From assembly GCF_003058165.1 (NCBI RefSeq), contig NZ_QBUC01000012.1:35294-99293 (forward strand): a stretch of DNA of 64,000 nucleotides, given 5' to 3'. Position numbers and translations under genes: made by a program. Every line of letters begins with the position of its first letter. Position 1 is the first letter of the stretch. Shown piece by piece: positions 45,048 through 53,353 of the stretch. The stretch is from Paenisporosarcina sp. OV554. GTDB taxonomy: Bacteria; Bacillota; Bacilli; Bacillales_A; Planococcaceae. The notes beneath the pieces are model-generated. The model was given only the letters and a program-made list of their open reading frames with translations. It searched no databases and had not been told where the DNA came from.

Positions 45048-45698
45048 TTATGTACGAACCGGTACTATCAATTGTAAAACAGCGTCATCATGAACAGAAT
45101 TAATAATGAATGGTCGCATGGAACCTGTGAACTTAACCATTACATCCTGCCCACCAACCGCTTTTAACGCATCCATCATATATTTTGCACTGAACGAAGT
45201 TTTCAACTCTTCGCCTTCAATTAATGTGGTTTGTATTTCTTCTTCTACTTTACCGATTTCAGCTGAGCTAGATGATATCTCAACGACATTTCCTTCTAAT
45301 GAAGTGAATCGGACAATGTTATTACGTTCTTCACGTGCTACTAAAGATGAACGGTCTATCGCTTGAAATAATGCTTTCCCATCAATAGTGACATTCGTAT
45401 TAAATTCATTTGGAATTAATCGAGATGTATCGGGATAGATACCTTCAATTAAACGAGAGTAAAAACTTACACTTGATGTTTTAATTAAAACTTGTTGGTT
45501 TGTCATGACGATATGAACGGGAGACGACGAATCTCCTATAATTTTGCTTAATTCATTAAGGCTCTTGCCTGGAATGATTACACTGTATTCGCCTTCCGGT
45601 ATTTGCTCCAATGTGGTTTTTCGTCGAGCAAGACGGTGACTGTCATTTGCAACACAAACGAGTTTAGACAGGCTGCCTAAGGCGAAAATGTAATTGTG
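45048..45698 (-). pseudogene. DNA polymerase III beta clamp (dnaN) paralog, 5'-truncated
   Basis: The frame is open from 45698, has no upstream start codon, and reads IFALGSLSKLVCVANDSHRL at its beginning. It then runs through the whole last third of a beta clamp: VIIPGKSLNELSKIIG, VSFYSRLIEGIYPDTSRLIP, RSSLVAREERNNIVRFTS and KYMMDALKAVGGQDVMVKFTGSMRPFIIN, ending LIVPVRT. This is the C-terminal ~200 of ~378 residues. The N-terminal domain is missing and TAA stops the frame at 45699-45701. TTG at 45611 could start a shorter product. A remnant of a second dnaN, or of a phage/plasmid clamp. Confidence 0.85.
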
Positions 45699-45763
45699 TT
45701 AGATGGTAGAAATCATTCGTATGGTAAAATATGTAACATCAAAATAATCAGGAGGATGGTAGA

Positions 45764-46444
45764 GTGTCAAATGAAATAAACAGTTACATTGACTATCCAA
45801 TGGTGAAAATTCCAGGGGGAGAAATTGAATTAAGAGACGATAGAATAAAAAGCACATGGAAAACTGAAATAAGACCGTTTCTTCTTGCCCAGTATCCTGT
45901 AAATATGGATCTATACTATTCGATTACAAATAAATCACCTAATTCTTTTGACGGAAATCTAAAACCGGTTGTGAATATTTCTTGGAATGATGCAATTTCT
46001 TTTTGTAATCTACTGTCACAAAAAGCTGGACTAAAAGAGTGTTATTCAATAAGTAATGATGGTGAAAACATTATTTGTGACTGGGAATCGGACGGCTATC
46101 GACTTCCTTCAGAAGCAGAGTGGCAATATGCATGTAAAGCAGGGACTACTGGTTATAGATACGGAGAGCTTGATAAGATTGCCTGGTATAATGAAAATTC
46201 TGGTGGCAAGATCCATGAAGTAGGAAGAAAGGAACCGAATGCATGGGGTCTGTATGATATGTTAGGGAATGTTTGGGAATGGTGTTGGGATTTATATGAT
46301 GAACAAGTATACGGCTCCTACCGAATTTTTCGAGGAGGTAGCTGGGCTGAAGAATCAAGGGGTTGTGGGGCTTCATGTCGTCGACGTAGCCATCCGTCAT
46401 TTTGCATAGACGACCTTGGATTCCGTCTTGCCCAGTCTTACTAA
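45764..46444 (+). CDS. SUMF1/formylglycine-generating-enzyme-like protein
   Basis: Length 226 aa, GTG start after AGGAGG. The SUMF1/EgtB-type fold is shown by KPVVNISWNDAISFCNLLSQKAGL, GYRLPSEAEWQYACKAGTTGYRYG, WGLYDMLGNVWEWCWDLY and FRGGSWAEE. Real sulfatase-activating FGEs carry a Cys pair after the GGS motif. Here the first is Glu (GGSWAEESRGC) and only the second is present, so sulfatase activation is unlikely. No sulfatase gene is near. Function open. Confidence 0.8.
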   Translation: MSNEINSYIDYPMVKIPGGEIELRDDRIKSTWKTEIRPFLLAQYPVNMDLYYSITNKSPNSFDGNLKPVVNISWNDAISFCNLLSQKAGLKECYSISNDGENIICDWESDGYRLPSEAEWQYACKAGTTGYRYGELDKIAWYNENSGGKIHEVGRKEPNAWGLYDMLGNVWEWCWDLYDEQVYGSYRIFRGGSWAEESRGCGASCRRRSHPSFCIDDLGFRLAQSY

Positions 46445-46464
46445 CGAAAAATGATAGTTCAATT

Positions 46465-46488
46465 AACCGCCTTCTCTGAAAGGCGGTT
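46465..46488 (+). terminator. Terminator of the SUMF1-like gene
   Basis: AACCGCCTT pairs with AAGGCGGTT (6-nt loop), then TACTTTT. Confidence 0.75.
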
Positions 46489-46649
46489 TACTTTTGGTCA
46501 AAAAACATTATGATTTCACATAGCCTAAATGAAAAATCTTCTTTATTCTTGAATAGTCGCTTTTCGCAAAAAAAAAGAGAATGCCATCAACCTGAGCATC
46601 GTTTTTTCTCCAAAAAAATACCCCCGCTATTAGCAGATGAACTAGCAAA

Positions 46650-47209
46650 TCACTTCTTATTCCAATCCTCAGCAAGCATTCCATAGACAATATGATCCAC
46701 GTAATGATCGTATAGCCATTCAGATTGGCGAATTCGTCCTTCTTCTAAAAAATTCAATCTCACTGGAATAGAATAGCTCTACTTTTCTTGTTTTCTACAG
46801 CTGCACGAATCTCTACTCGATTTAAATTCAATTCAGTAAATGCATGATTCACAAAAGTATTTACTGATTTGGTCATTAATCCTTTACCTTCAAAGCCTTT
46901 ACCCAACCAGTACCCTATACTAGTAGATTTATTATTCCAATTGATTTGATGAAATCCTATTACACCCGCAATTTTATCATCGGACCAAATTCCCGCTTGA
47001 AAACCATTATTCTCACTGAACTGTTTCATTGTTGATTTAATAAATGTCTCAGTATCTGCTAAAGACTTATTGCTATCAATAAATGGCAACCATTCCTTCA
47101 AACTTTCTTTTGATTGATCCAATAATGTAAATAACTGCTTTGCATCTTGTAAGTCTAGCATCTTTAATTTTGTTGTTTTATCAATCTTATATGTAAAAAT
47201 AAAAATCAC
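46650..47209 (-). pseudogene. RimJ/RimL-type GNAT acetyltransferase gene, frameshifted
   Basis: From 47209 the frame runs through GNAT motifs (NGFQAGIWSDDKIAGVIGFHQI, STSIGYWLGKGFEGKGLMTKSVNTFVNHAF, LNRVEIRAAVENKKSRAI) and ends abruptly as LFQ. The missing end is found one frame over: RLNFLEEGRIRQSEWLYDHY and VDHIVYGMLAEDWNKK, ending at 46650. Removing one copy of a 5-bp tandem duplication (GAATA GAATA, 46766-46775) restores AIPVRLNF. The expected start codon of FTYKID relatives is ATT, so initiation may also be lost; GTG at 47209 lies within the ribosome site. Confidence 0.85.
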
Positions 47210-47417
47210 TCCTTTAATAGAAAACCATAATCAAACTATTCTATATTATCCCATAATATCAATATTAAACAATTATGTCTTCACTCATTTAATTTACCAA
47301 AGGGTGTTAAAAAGACGATAGTTTATAAGTATCCGTTTAATTTAATATTAGGATTACTTTCCCAATTATAACAATATAAAAAGCCACCTTTTACAGGCAG
47401 CCTCCGTAGTTATGTAT
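47210..47417. other. Intergenic stretch without a gene
   Basis: AT-rich; nothing recognisable apart from the upstream SD (AAAGGAG) of the acetyltransferase gene. Confidence 0.3.
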
Positions 47418-47587
47418 TTAAACCTTCCACCAGTTCGGATATGAACTCCACCATTCTTCTGCTCCGTACAATGAATTATAGATTGTCAGAGAAACTTTTT
47501 CTGTATTATTTACATTAAATTCAAATGATTCTCCTGTTTCTTCTCCAATACGAATCCTATTGAATGGAGAAGCTTTCTATACTCCAT
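47418..47587 (-). pseudogene. Remnant of a small gene with a frameshift near its start
   Basis: An ATG at 47587 with GGAGG 8 nt before it opens MEYRKLL, but the protein-like sequence lies in the next frame: KASPFNRIRIGEETGESFEF then NVNNTEKVSLTIYNSLYGAE and EWWSSYPNWWKV before TAA. A 1-nt shift around codon 4 would join them into a ~55-aa product. I do not recognise the family; it may be a small secreted or bacteriocin-like protein. Confidence 0.45.
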
Positions 47588-47644
47588 TAAATTACCTCCA
47601 TCCGATACTATGTGAACGTCTTTCTTCTGTCTATATTTAGTCGT

Positions 47645-48907
47645 TTAGAATTCAGCAGGAGGTATAACTGAATAACCTCGAGTTTTAAGTAAGTCGATAA
47701 TACTGTTATCACCGGCTAAGTGTAGCGATCCTACAACGACAAAATAGGTATCTTTATCATCTTCATTCAAAAATCCTTCTATTTTATCAGTCATTAATAA
47801 GTCTCTTTCGTCCATTGCTAACTGATCAGAACCTTGATTCATTTCTCTCAACTGTGCAAACACATCGGTGTTGCCAGAGCGCCAAACACGCATTAATTGG
47901 GTTAATTCTTCTTCAGAATCATTGATAGATACAAGCGCATATTCAAGACTATCAATTTGCTCTTCTTCTGTCGCAGAACTAATCGAGGTAATCTGACTTT
48001 CTACAGATTCAAGACTAATAATTGGTAAATTCTTATCTTTTGCACGGTCAATGAAGTGTTTATCTATCCCGAATTCTGCATTTAATGCAGTGTCTTGTAA
48101 CGCGACTTCAGAGAGCAACATCGTTACAAACCATGGTTGAAATTGGTCAACTATTTCTTCATTCATACCTAAAGCTGACAATTGCTCCAATGCATCATTG
48201 AAAACATCCTCTTCAACCACTTCAGAGAGAACTGTTCCATCCTGATACATTCCTTGTTGCATAATGGTTTGAGAAACTTTCATTTCATCCAGTTCTTCTA
48301 TATCGATTTCAACAGCTAAGTGATCAGCTTCTTCAAACGCAGTATTAATTTGTTCATTTAGAGGGTACAAACTTTGGTCTCCTAGATGAATGGAACCTAG
48401 TAAATAAACTGTTTGATTATCTTTCTGTACTTTGTAAAAGACACCTTCCGAAGGCCCATCATGTTCTTCAAAAGAAAGTCGTGCATTAGTATGAACTTCC
48501 ACACCTTTTTTCTTTAGGTTTTCTAGCACACTCCACACAGGTGCTTCCATATCTCCAGAGAAGTAAACGTCCCCAAGGTGAACTTCAGATAAATTTTCTA
48601 ACGATAATAAAGGTGATAAATCATCAATATCATTCCCGGTAACATCCAAGTAATTAAGCGAGGTTAATAATTCAATACCATCCAGGTCTGTTATCCCTGT
48701 TTCAGAAGCTTTCAGTGATTCAATGGCTGCAAAATCATCTTTCTTAACATTTACTTCCTTACTATCAAGTTCCTGTAGAACAACGGACTCAAATGCTTTA
48801 TCTTCAAAAAACTCTTTCTGTGTTTCCGTTTCCGTTGTTGGTGAGCAAGCCGTAGTAAAAACCAAGAAAATTCCTAATAGAAATATGTATTTTGTTGTAT
48901 TTAGCAA
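47645..48907 (-). CDS. Lipoprotein with leucine-rich repeats and a TraB/GumN domain
   Basis: A protein of 420 aa, TTG start after AAAGGGGAG. The lipoprotein signal ends FTTAC. Residues ~40-125 hold 2-3 LRR units (IESLKASETGITDLDGIELLTSLNYLDVTGNDIDDLSPLLSLENLSEV). A TraB/PrgY/GumN domain follows, with the GxxH hallmarks VYLLGSIHLGDQSLYPL and FVVVGSLHLAGDNSIIDLLKTRGY. TraB-type proteins are metalloprotease-like and, in Enterococcus, inhibit pheromones. The LRR-TraB join is unusual but recurs in Bacillales. Probably extracytoplasmic. Confidence 0.85.
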   Translation of the reverse strand: MLNTTKYIFLLGIFLVFTTACSPTTETETQKEFFEDKAFESVVLQELDSKEVNVKKDDFAAIESLKASETGITDLDGIELLTSLNYLDVTGNDIDDLSPLLSLENLSEVHLGDVYFSGDMEAPVWSVLENLKKKGVEVHTNARLSFEEHDGPSEGVFYKVQKDNQTVYLLGSIHLGDQSLYPLNEQINTAFEEADHLAVEIDIEELDEMKVSQTIMQQGMYQDGTVLSEVVEEDVFNDALEQLSALGMNEEIVDQFQPWFVTMLLSEVALQDTALNAEFGIDKHFIDRAKDKNLPIISLESVESQITSISSATEEEQIDSLEYALVSINDSEEELTQLMRVWRSGNTDVFAQLREMNQGSDQLAMDERDLLMTDKIEGFLNEDDKDTYFVVVGSLHLAGDNSIIDLLKTRGYSVIPPAEF

Positions 48908-49124
48908 TAGTGCTCCCCTTTTCTAGTCATAATTTCTTTTGTTATGTGTTATTTACGAATTGAGCAAGAAAAAGTTCCATCATTTGGAATAAAAACCAAA
49001 TTAACTTTAGATTCAATAATTTTATGAAGCCGGTAGATCATCTTCTCCAGCTCACCTGTCAAAGAAGGAATAAAAAGTATTTAATATGCTTACAATAAAG
49101 GTATTAAGTTTAAGGAGCTAGGTA

Positions 49125-49421
49125 ATGTTATTATTTAAATATTTTAAGGACGAGAATGGGGAGTATTTAGGAATAAGAGATGAATATGTATACTATGTTG
49201 TCATTCCTAATACTAATAAAAAAGAGCAGATCATTACTTTATTTCACTATGCAATGGACAAAATAGAAGCTCATTACATGGAAAACCATAATGAAATACA
49301 TCAAATGAAATTGTATATGACTGAAGACCCTCGTATTGTCGAAAGAATTAATGCGGTTTCTAACTATCAAAGAATTTTTTCGATAAGTCATGAAGAATTT
49401 TTAGAGTCCTATCCTGGTTGA
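49125..49421 (+). CDS. Small conserved-looking hypothetical protein
   Basis: Length 98 aa. Start at the ATG preceded by AAGGAG (8 nt); a terminator lies right after the stop. The sequence (LLFKYFKDENGEYLGIRDEYVYYVVIP...KMKLYMTEDPRIVERINAVSNYQRIF-like) shows no signal peptide or TM. Real gene on the strength of SD, terminator and composition; function unknown. Confidence 0.65.
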   Translation: MLLFKYFKDENGEYLGIRDEYVYYVVIPNTNKKEQIITLFHYAMDKIEAHYMENHNEIHQMKLYMTEDPRIVERINAVSNYQRIFSISHEEFLESYPG

Positions 49422-49427
49422 ATAATG

Positions 49428-49461
49428 AGGGAACTTCCACTTCAAGGACGTTCCCTTTTTT
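49428..49461 (+). terminator. Terminator of the 49125-49421 gene
   Basis: AGGGAAC pairs with GTTCCCT, with TTTTTTATTT after it. Confidence 0.7.
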
Positions 49462-49525
49462 ATTTGCAAATAACCAACAAGAACTAGAAATATTAAAAAG
49501 ACAATAGCATTTAATTACAAAAAAA

Positions 49526-49555
49526 GATCGTTTGGTGGTTAAACACCAAACGATC
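49526..49555 (-). terminator. Terminator of bioB
   Basis: GATCGTTTGGTG pairs perfectly with CACCAAACGATC (6-nt loop); on the minus strand TTTTTTTG follows. Confidence 0.85.
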
Positions 49556-49598
49556 AACTAACTTGCAGGTTTATAAATCCTTGAAACATTTTCCCCTT

Positions 49599-50603
49599 TT
49601 AATTTCCCACAAGGCTTGCTTTCATTTCTTCTACAGACTCTACCTCAAATCCTAAATCGAGTAAGATTTTATGGTCTTCACTTTCTTCTTGTCCAGACGT
49701 TGTTAAGTAATCACCCACGAAGATTGAATTGGCCGCATATAGTCCCAATGGCTGCAATGAACGAAGGTTAACTTCTCGTCCCCCTGAAATTCGAATTTCT
49801 TTTGTTGGATTAATAAAACGGAATAATGCCAAAACCTTTAAACAATAAAGTGGATTTAAATCTTTTACACCTTCTAATGGTGTACCATCAATCGCGTGTA
49901 AAAAGTTAACTGGAATCGAATCCGCATCAAGGGCTTTTAAACTGTTAGCCATATCGACAACATCTTGCTTTGTTTCCCTCATCCCTACAATGACACCTGA
50001 ACATGGTGACATTCCAGATTCTTTTACCGTTTCTACTGTTTTGACACGATCATCGTATGTATGTGAAGTTGTAATGTTCGAATGATTGCTAGCGGATGTA
50101 TTAATATTATGATTGTAACGATCTACCCCAGCTTCTTTTAGACGAATCGCTTGTTCTGGTTTCAACAGCCCAAGACATGCACAAATTTTCAATCCATAGG
50201 TCTCCTTTATTTCTTTAACCGCATCCACCACATGATTGACATCTCTATTAGATGGCCCTCTACCACTTGCCACAATACAGTATGTTCCTATGTTTAATTC
50301 ATGTGCACGCTTTGCCCCTTCTAGAATAGTATCCTTATTAACCATTCTGTAAGTTTCAATTGGTGCTGTCGAAATAGAAGACTGAGAGCAGTAACCACAG
50401 TTTTCCGGACACAGTCCTGACTTTGTATTAATAATCATATTAAGCTTCACCTTTTTGCCATAATAGCGCTTTCTAATTTTAAAAGCAGCATGCATAAGTA
50501 ACAGTACATCGTCATCTGGACATTCTAAGATTGAAAGTGCCTCTAGATTTGTTATTTCCACTTCATCTAATACTCGATCTGCAAGTTCCATCCATTGATT
50601 CAT
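49599..50603 (-). CDS. bioB: Biotin synthase
   Basis: About 334 aa from the ATG at 50603 (GGGG upstream), 17 codons inside the longest frame. Radical SAM motif CPENCGYCSQ (CxxxCxxC), SGRGPSNRDVNHV, YNHNINTS and the [2Fe-2S] arginine region ISGGREVNLR are all present. It inserts sulfur into dethiobiotin. The gene stands alone here without bioA, D, F or W. A BirA operator lies upstream at 50734-50762. Confidence 0.95.
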   Translation of the reverse strand: MNQWMELADRVLDEVEITNLEALSILECPDDDVLLLMHAAFKIRKRYYGKKVKLNMIINTKSGLCPENCGYCSQSSISTAPIETYRMVNKDTILEGAKRAHELNIGTYCIVASGRGPSNRDVNHVVDAVKEIKETYGLKICACLGLLKPEQAIRLKEAGVDRYNHNINTSASNHSNITTSHTYDDRVKTVETVKESGMSPCSGVIVGMRETKQDVVDMANSLKALDADSIPVNFLHAIDGTPLEGVKDLNPLYCLKVLALFRFINPTKEIRISGGREVNLRSLQPLGLYAANSIFVGDYLTTSGQEESEDHKILLDLGFEVESVEEMKASLVGN

Positions 50604-50733
50604 TTTCCAGCCCCCATTTAATTTAGTTAATAATGTTACGTAATTCTCATTCATTTTTCGAATGCATTCTTTTGTTTTTCTTTTAGCTTTGGTGTCATGA
50701 CTAAACTAGTTTTCAGCCACATCACACTTCTAT

Positions 50734-50762
50734 TGTAAACCAAAAACATAAAATGGTTAACA
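50734..50762. promoter_or_regulatory. BirA operator upstream of bioB
   Basis: On the minus strand TGTTAACC, 13 nt, GGTTTACA. This matches the Bacillus BirA box half-sites (TGTTAACC and GGTTAACA), with one base change in the right arm, about 130 bp before the start. Expect repression by BirA-biotinyl-AMP. Confidence 0.75.
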
Positions 50763-50794
50763 CAAAATACAAATTATATTACAAAACATAGAAA

Positions 50795-50828
50795 TAACCC
50801 ATCTGAGCACGAGCTCAAGGATGGGTTA
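50795..50828 (-). terminator. Terminator of the small membrane-protein gene
   Basis: TAACCCATC and GATGGGTTA flank an inner stem TGAGC/GCTCA; located just after the gene at 50892-51161 on the minus strand. Confidence 0.7.
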
Positions 50829-50891
50829 TTGTTAATGATTAAATGAAAAAACTTAGTAGCAAAATGGTTAATTAGAACGTTTTGGTATAAA

Positions 50892-51161
50892 TTAGACGCC
50901 TTGTTTTTTTGTTTGGTTTTTTGTTGAAGAATTATACATCGCCATCGCTGCTAACGGCTGAGTCATTCTTGCTGGCGCCATTCCTGCTGTTGCCGTTCCT
51001 GCTGTTGCCATCCCTGCTAATGGCTGTATCATCTGTTGTAAGTTCGATGGGTTTAAATTACTCGGGAAATCTTTAACTAATTGTTGAACATTTCCATTCC
51101 GCATTCCTCTAATTACTCCATAAATAGCAGCACCAACTGCACCCCATGCTAAAAATCTCAT
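50892..51161 (-). CDS. Small Ala/Met-rich protein, DUF3918/YrzQ-like
   Basis: 89 aa with GGAGG 8 nt before the ATG. One N-terminal hydrophobic segment (LAWGAVGAAIYGVI) is followed by VQQLVKDFPSNLNPSNLQQM. Then comes a low-complexity run AGMATAGTATAGMAPARM built from repeats at the DNA level (CCTGCTGTTGCC). The N-terminus resembles YrzQ/DUF3918 small proteins. Function unknown. Confidence 0.6.
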   Translation of the reverse strand: MRFLAWGAVGAAIYGVIRGMRNGNVQQLVKDFPSNLNPSNLQQMIQPLAGMATAGTATAGMAPARMTQPLAAMAMYNSSTKNQTKKQGV

Positions 51162-51382
51162 TTAATCATCCTCCTTCATTAATTTACAGCTTCGTTAGTA
51201 TTGGGAATCGGTTGTTGATTATACGTAGGATTATTTTACATCTTATTGTTAGAATTCAACTTTCCACTCATTTCATATGGCAATTAGGTAGTTGGATTTA
51301 ATTGGCATGGAATAAAATACCCGAATTAGGAAAAGATAAATGATTGAAAGAAGAACATTAAAATTAAAGGGGCGACTAGAGC

Positions 51383-52075
51383 ATGTCGATGGAATGGTTT
51401 AACAGAGTAACTGGTGAGCTACAGGATCATCTGAATTCAATTTGTGAAGAATATGATCAAATCGGTCAGATGACGATTGATCAGAGTGCGAAACATCCAC
51501 GAGTCGAGTTTTTTGTCGAGACGGAAGGTAACGAAAGGGATTACTTCTGTACCCTCCTCTTTGATCCACATAATGAAGAGTTTTACGTAGAAACTTTTGA
51601 TTATGAATTCGAACAACCAGCAAGAATAATTCTTGCTGACATTGAGGATGTGATTGACGCTGTTCATGACAGCTTCCATGATTTCATCAACGGTGATAGT
51701 GATATGTTTGTAGCTGTTGATGGAAATGACGATGATGAAGATGATGAATTCCTTTTAGAAGATGACGATGAAGAAGAGTATTACATCGGTGAAATTGTAG
51801 AAGAGGAAAACATGCTAAATGAGGTTGAAATCGAATGGGAAACACCTGAAGTAACTGCTTTCCAAATCGAAGATGAGGTGGAAGTAACCTATCAATTTGG
51901 GGTAGTCAGTACGACTGGAAATGGCGTTCTCCGTAGAGTAAATAGATTCTGGTCTGAAGACGACGAGTTTTATAAAGAAGAAAGTGCCTTATCCTTTACA
52001 AAAGAAGAAGCAAGCACAATCATCGCCATGATTGCGAGTAATATGGATAAAATGACTTCGTACGAAGATATGTAA
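51383..52075 (+). CDS. Very acidic hypothetical protein
   Basis: A protein of 230 aa beginning MSMEWFNRVTGELQDHLN after GGGGCG. There is an alpha/beta N-terminal part with VEFFVETEGNERDYFCTLLFDPHNEEF and a central Asp/Glu run (about residues 115-135), then VAFQIEDEVEVTYQFGVVSTTGNG-like beta strands. No signal peptide or TM. I do not recognise the family. Followed by a good terminator. Confidence 0.7.
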   Translation: MSMEWFNRVTGELQDHLNSICEEYDQIGQMTIDQSAKHPRVEFFVETEGNERDYFCTLLFDPHNEEFYVETFDYEFEQPARIILADIEDVIDAVHDSFHDFINGDSDMFVAVDGNDDDEDDEFLLEDDDEEEYYIGEIVEEENMLNEVEIEWETPEVTAFQIEDEVEVTYQFGVVSTTGNGVLRRVNRFWSEDDEFYKEESALSFTKEEASTIIAMIASNMDKMTSYEDM

Positions 52076-52116
52076 ATCTAAAAAATCCCTTTCGTACTTC
52101 CGGCAATTTAACCAAA

Positions 52117-52162
52117 AAACAAAACAGGTATAAGGGTTTCTTTCCTAATGCCTGTTTTGTTT
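52117..52162 (+). terminator. Terminator of the acidic-protein gene
   Basis: AAACAAAACAGG pairs with CCTGTTTTGTTT across a 22-nt loop, then AATTTG. Confidence 0.65.
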
Positions 52163-52255
52163 AATTTGAAAACATCTAATCTCCTTGGAAAAATAGCTTA
52201 GCTTCTGTGCTTTTTTAAAATAAAGACTATTTTGCGGCTAGAGGCGTTTTTTGAA

Positions 52256-53296
52256 TTATTCAGATGGACGAGTTGTTTGGTAAGCCAGTGAATCCCAAAA
52301 CGATGTGTCTTTAGTTTCAATCGAACCGTCTGCAATTGCATTTACCGTTGCTTCAAGAGTGGTAATAGTTTGTTTAATCAAATAGCCGTTGCTCTTTTGC
52401 CCTAACACATATGATTCGTACTCATGATCGGACATTCCACGCATTTCAAATAACAGTGTCGAAATACCGTATTCTACGGCTATACCGTTTCTGCTGATTG
52501 TTTCAGCAGAGCCCCCGCTGTATTTACCGAGGTGGCCCCAGCCTTTTTCATCAATTGCTTCAAACACAACTGCACCTAGTTGTTTCGACTTTTCTACTAC
52601 TTCGGGATCAGCATTTGGAGTTGTCGGATAAAGAATGGACCCAGAAACAAGCTCACCGTCCCTTTCACTCATTGCTCCTTGATGATGAAGATCAATCATA
52701 TAATCAATATTATATTTCTTCATAACATTATTATGCAGTGCTTTTGTTTCTGGTTGAATTTTAGTTACATGATCACGGTTCAAGTCTACTTCCGCTGCAT
52801 TATACCGAGTTAAATTTCGATCTCCCTTTGCGATATAATCATCAAGAGAGAAGTTCACATCACCCATGGCGCCGTCTGCATTCAGCATAGGAACGATTAA
52901 GATATTCACCCCGTCTGTAACACCTTTCATCTTGTTTGTACCTAGATGCTTAATAAACTCAAGAGCACCTTCAGTTGTAAGCTGTTCATTTCCATGCTGC
53001 TGGGTTAAAAACAGAATCGTTGGATTTTCAGGGTTTTTCATATACTTCGCCAGATATAAATCCCTTCCCTTGATACTTTGGCCAATTACTTCAAGTTCCA
53101 TATCCTGTTGTTTTGCTTCTTCTTTCTTTAGGTAGTCTACCATTTCATCATAAGTATGGAGTATCGAAGTATTAATCGTTTCATTCCCTCCATAAGTAGG
53201 ACCATTTCCGACCGCGTTCGCAACGGGAGAACCGAAGGGCGATACGCTGAGGATCATCGCTCCAGCAATCGATAAAGTAAGTACGGTTTTCTTCAT
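52256..53296 (-). CDS. Secreted M14-family zinc carboxypeptidase
   Basis: Length 346 aa, start after AAAGGAGG. Signal peptide MKKTVLTLSIAGAMILSVS to about ANA. The M14 zinc motif is TQQHGNEQLTTEGALEF (HxxE), with the third ligand in YMIDLHHQGAMSERDG, RNLTRYNAAEVDLNRDHV in between, and the catalytic Glu in TLLFEMRGMSDHEYE. Likely removes residues from peptides or wall fragments outside the cell. It is paralogous to the broken gene at 53354-54290. Confidence 0.88.
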   Translation of the reverse strand: MKKTVLTLSIAGAMILSVSPFGSPVANAVGNGPTYGGNETINTSILHTYDEMVDYLKKEEAKQQDMELEVIGQSIKGRDLYLAKYMKNPENPTILFLTQQHGNEQLTTEGALEFIKHLGTNKMKGVTDGVNILIVPMLNADGAMGDVNFSLDDYIAKGDRNLTRYNAAEVDLNRDHVTKIQPETKALHNNVMKKYNIDYMIDLHHQGAMSERDGELVSGSILYPTTPNADPEVVEKSKQLGAVVFEAIDEKGWGHLGKYSGGSAETISRNGIAVEYGISTLLFEMRGMSDHEYESYVLGQKSNGYLIKQTITTLEATVNAIADGSIETKDTSFWDSLAYQTTRPSE

Positions 53297-53353
53297 TCAA
53301 ATTCCTCCTTTGTTTTCATCATTTTTTTACATTATCAGTAAAATGTTGTCATG

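Noticed and set aside
45764..47587. Cluster of broken genes considered as a prophage remnant
   Set aside because: No integrase, capsid or att-like repeats; only a clamp fragment and a GNAT gene are in evidence.
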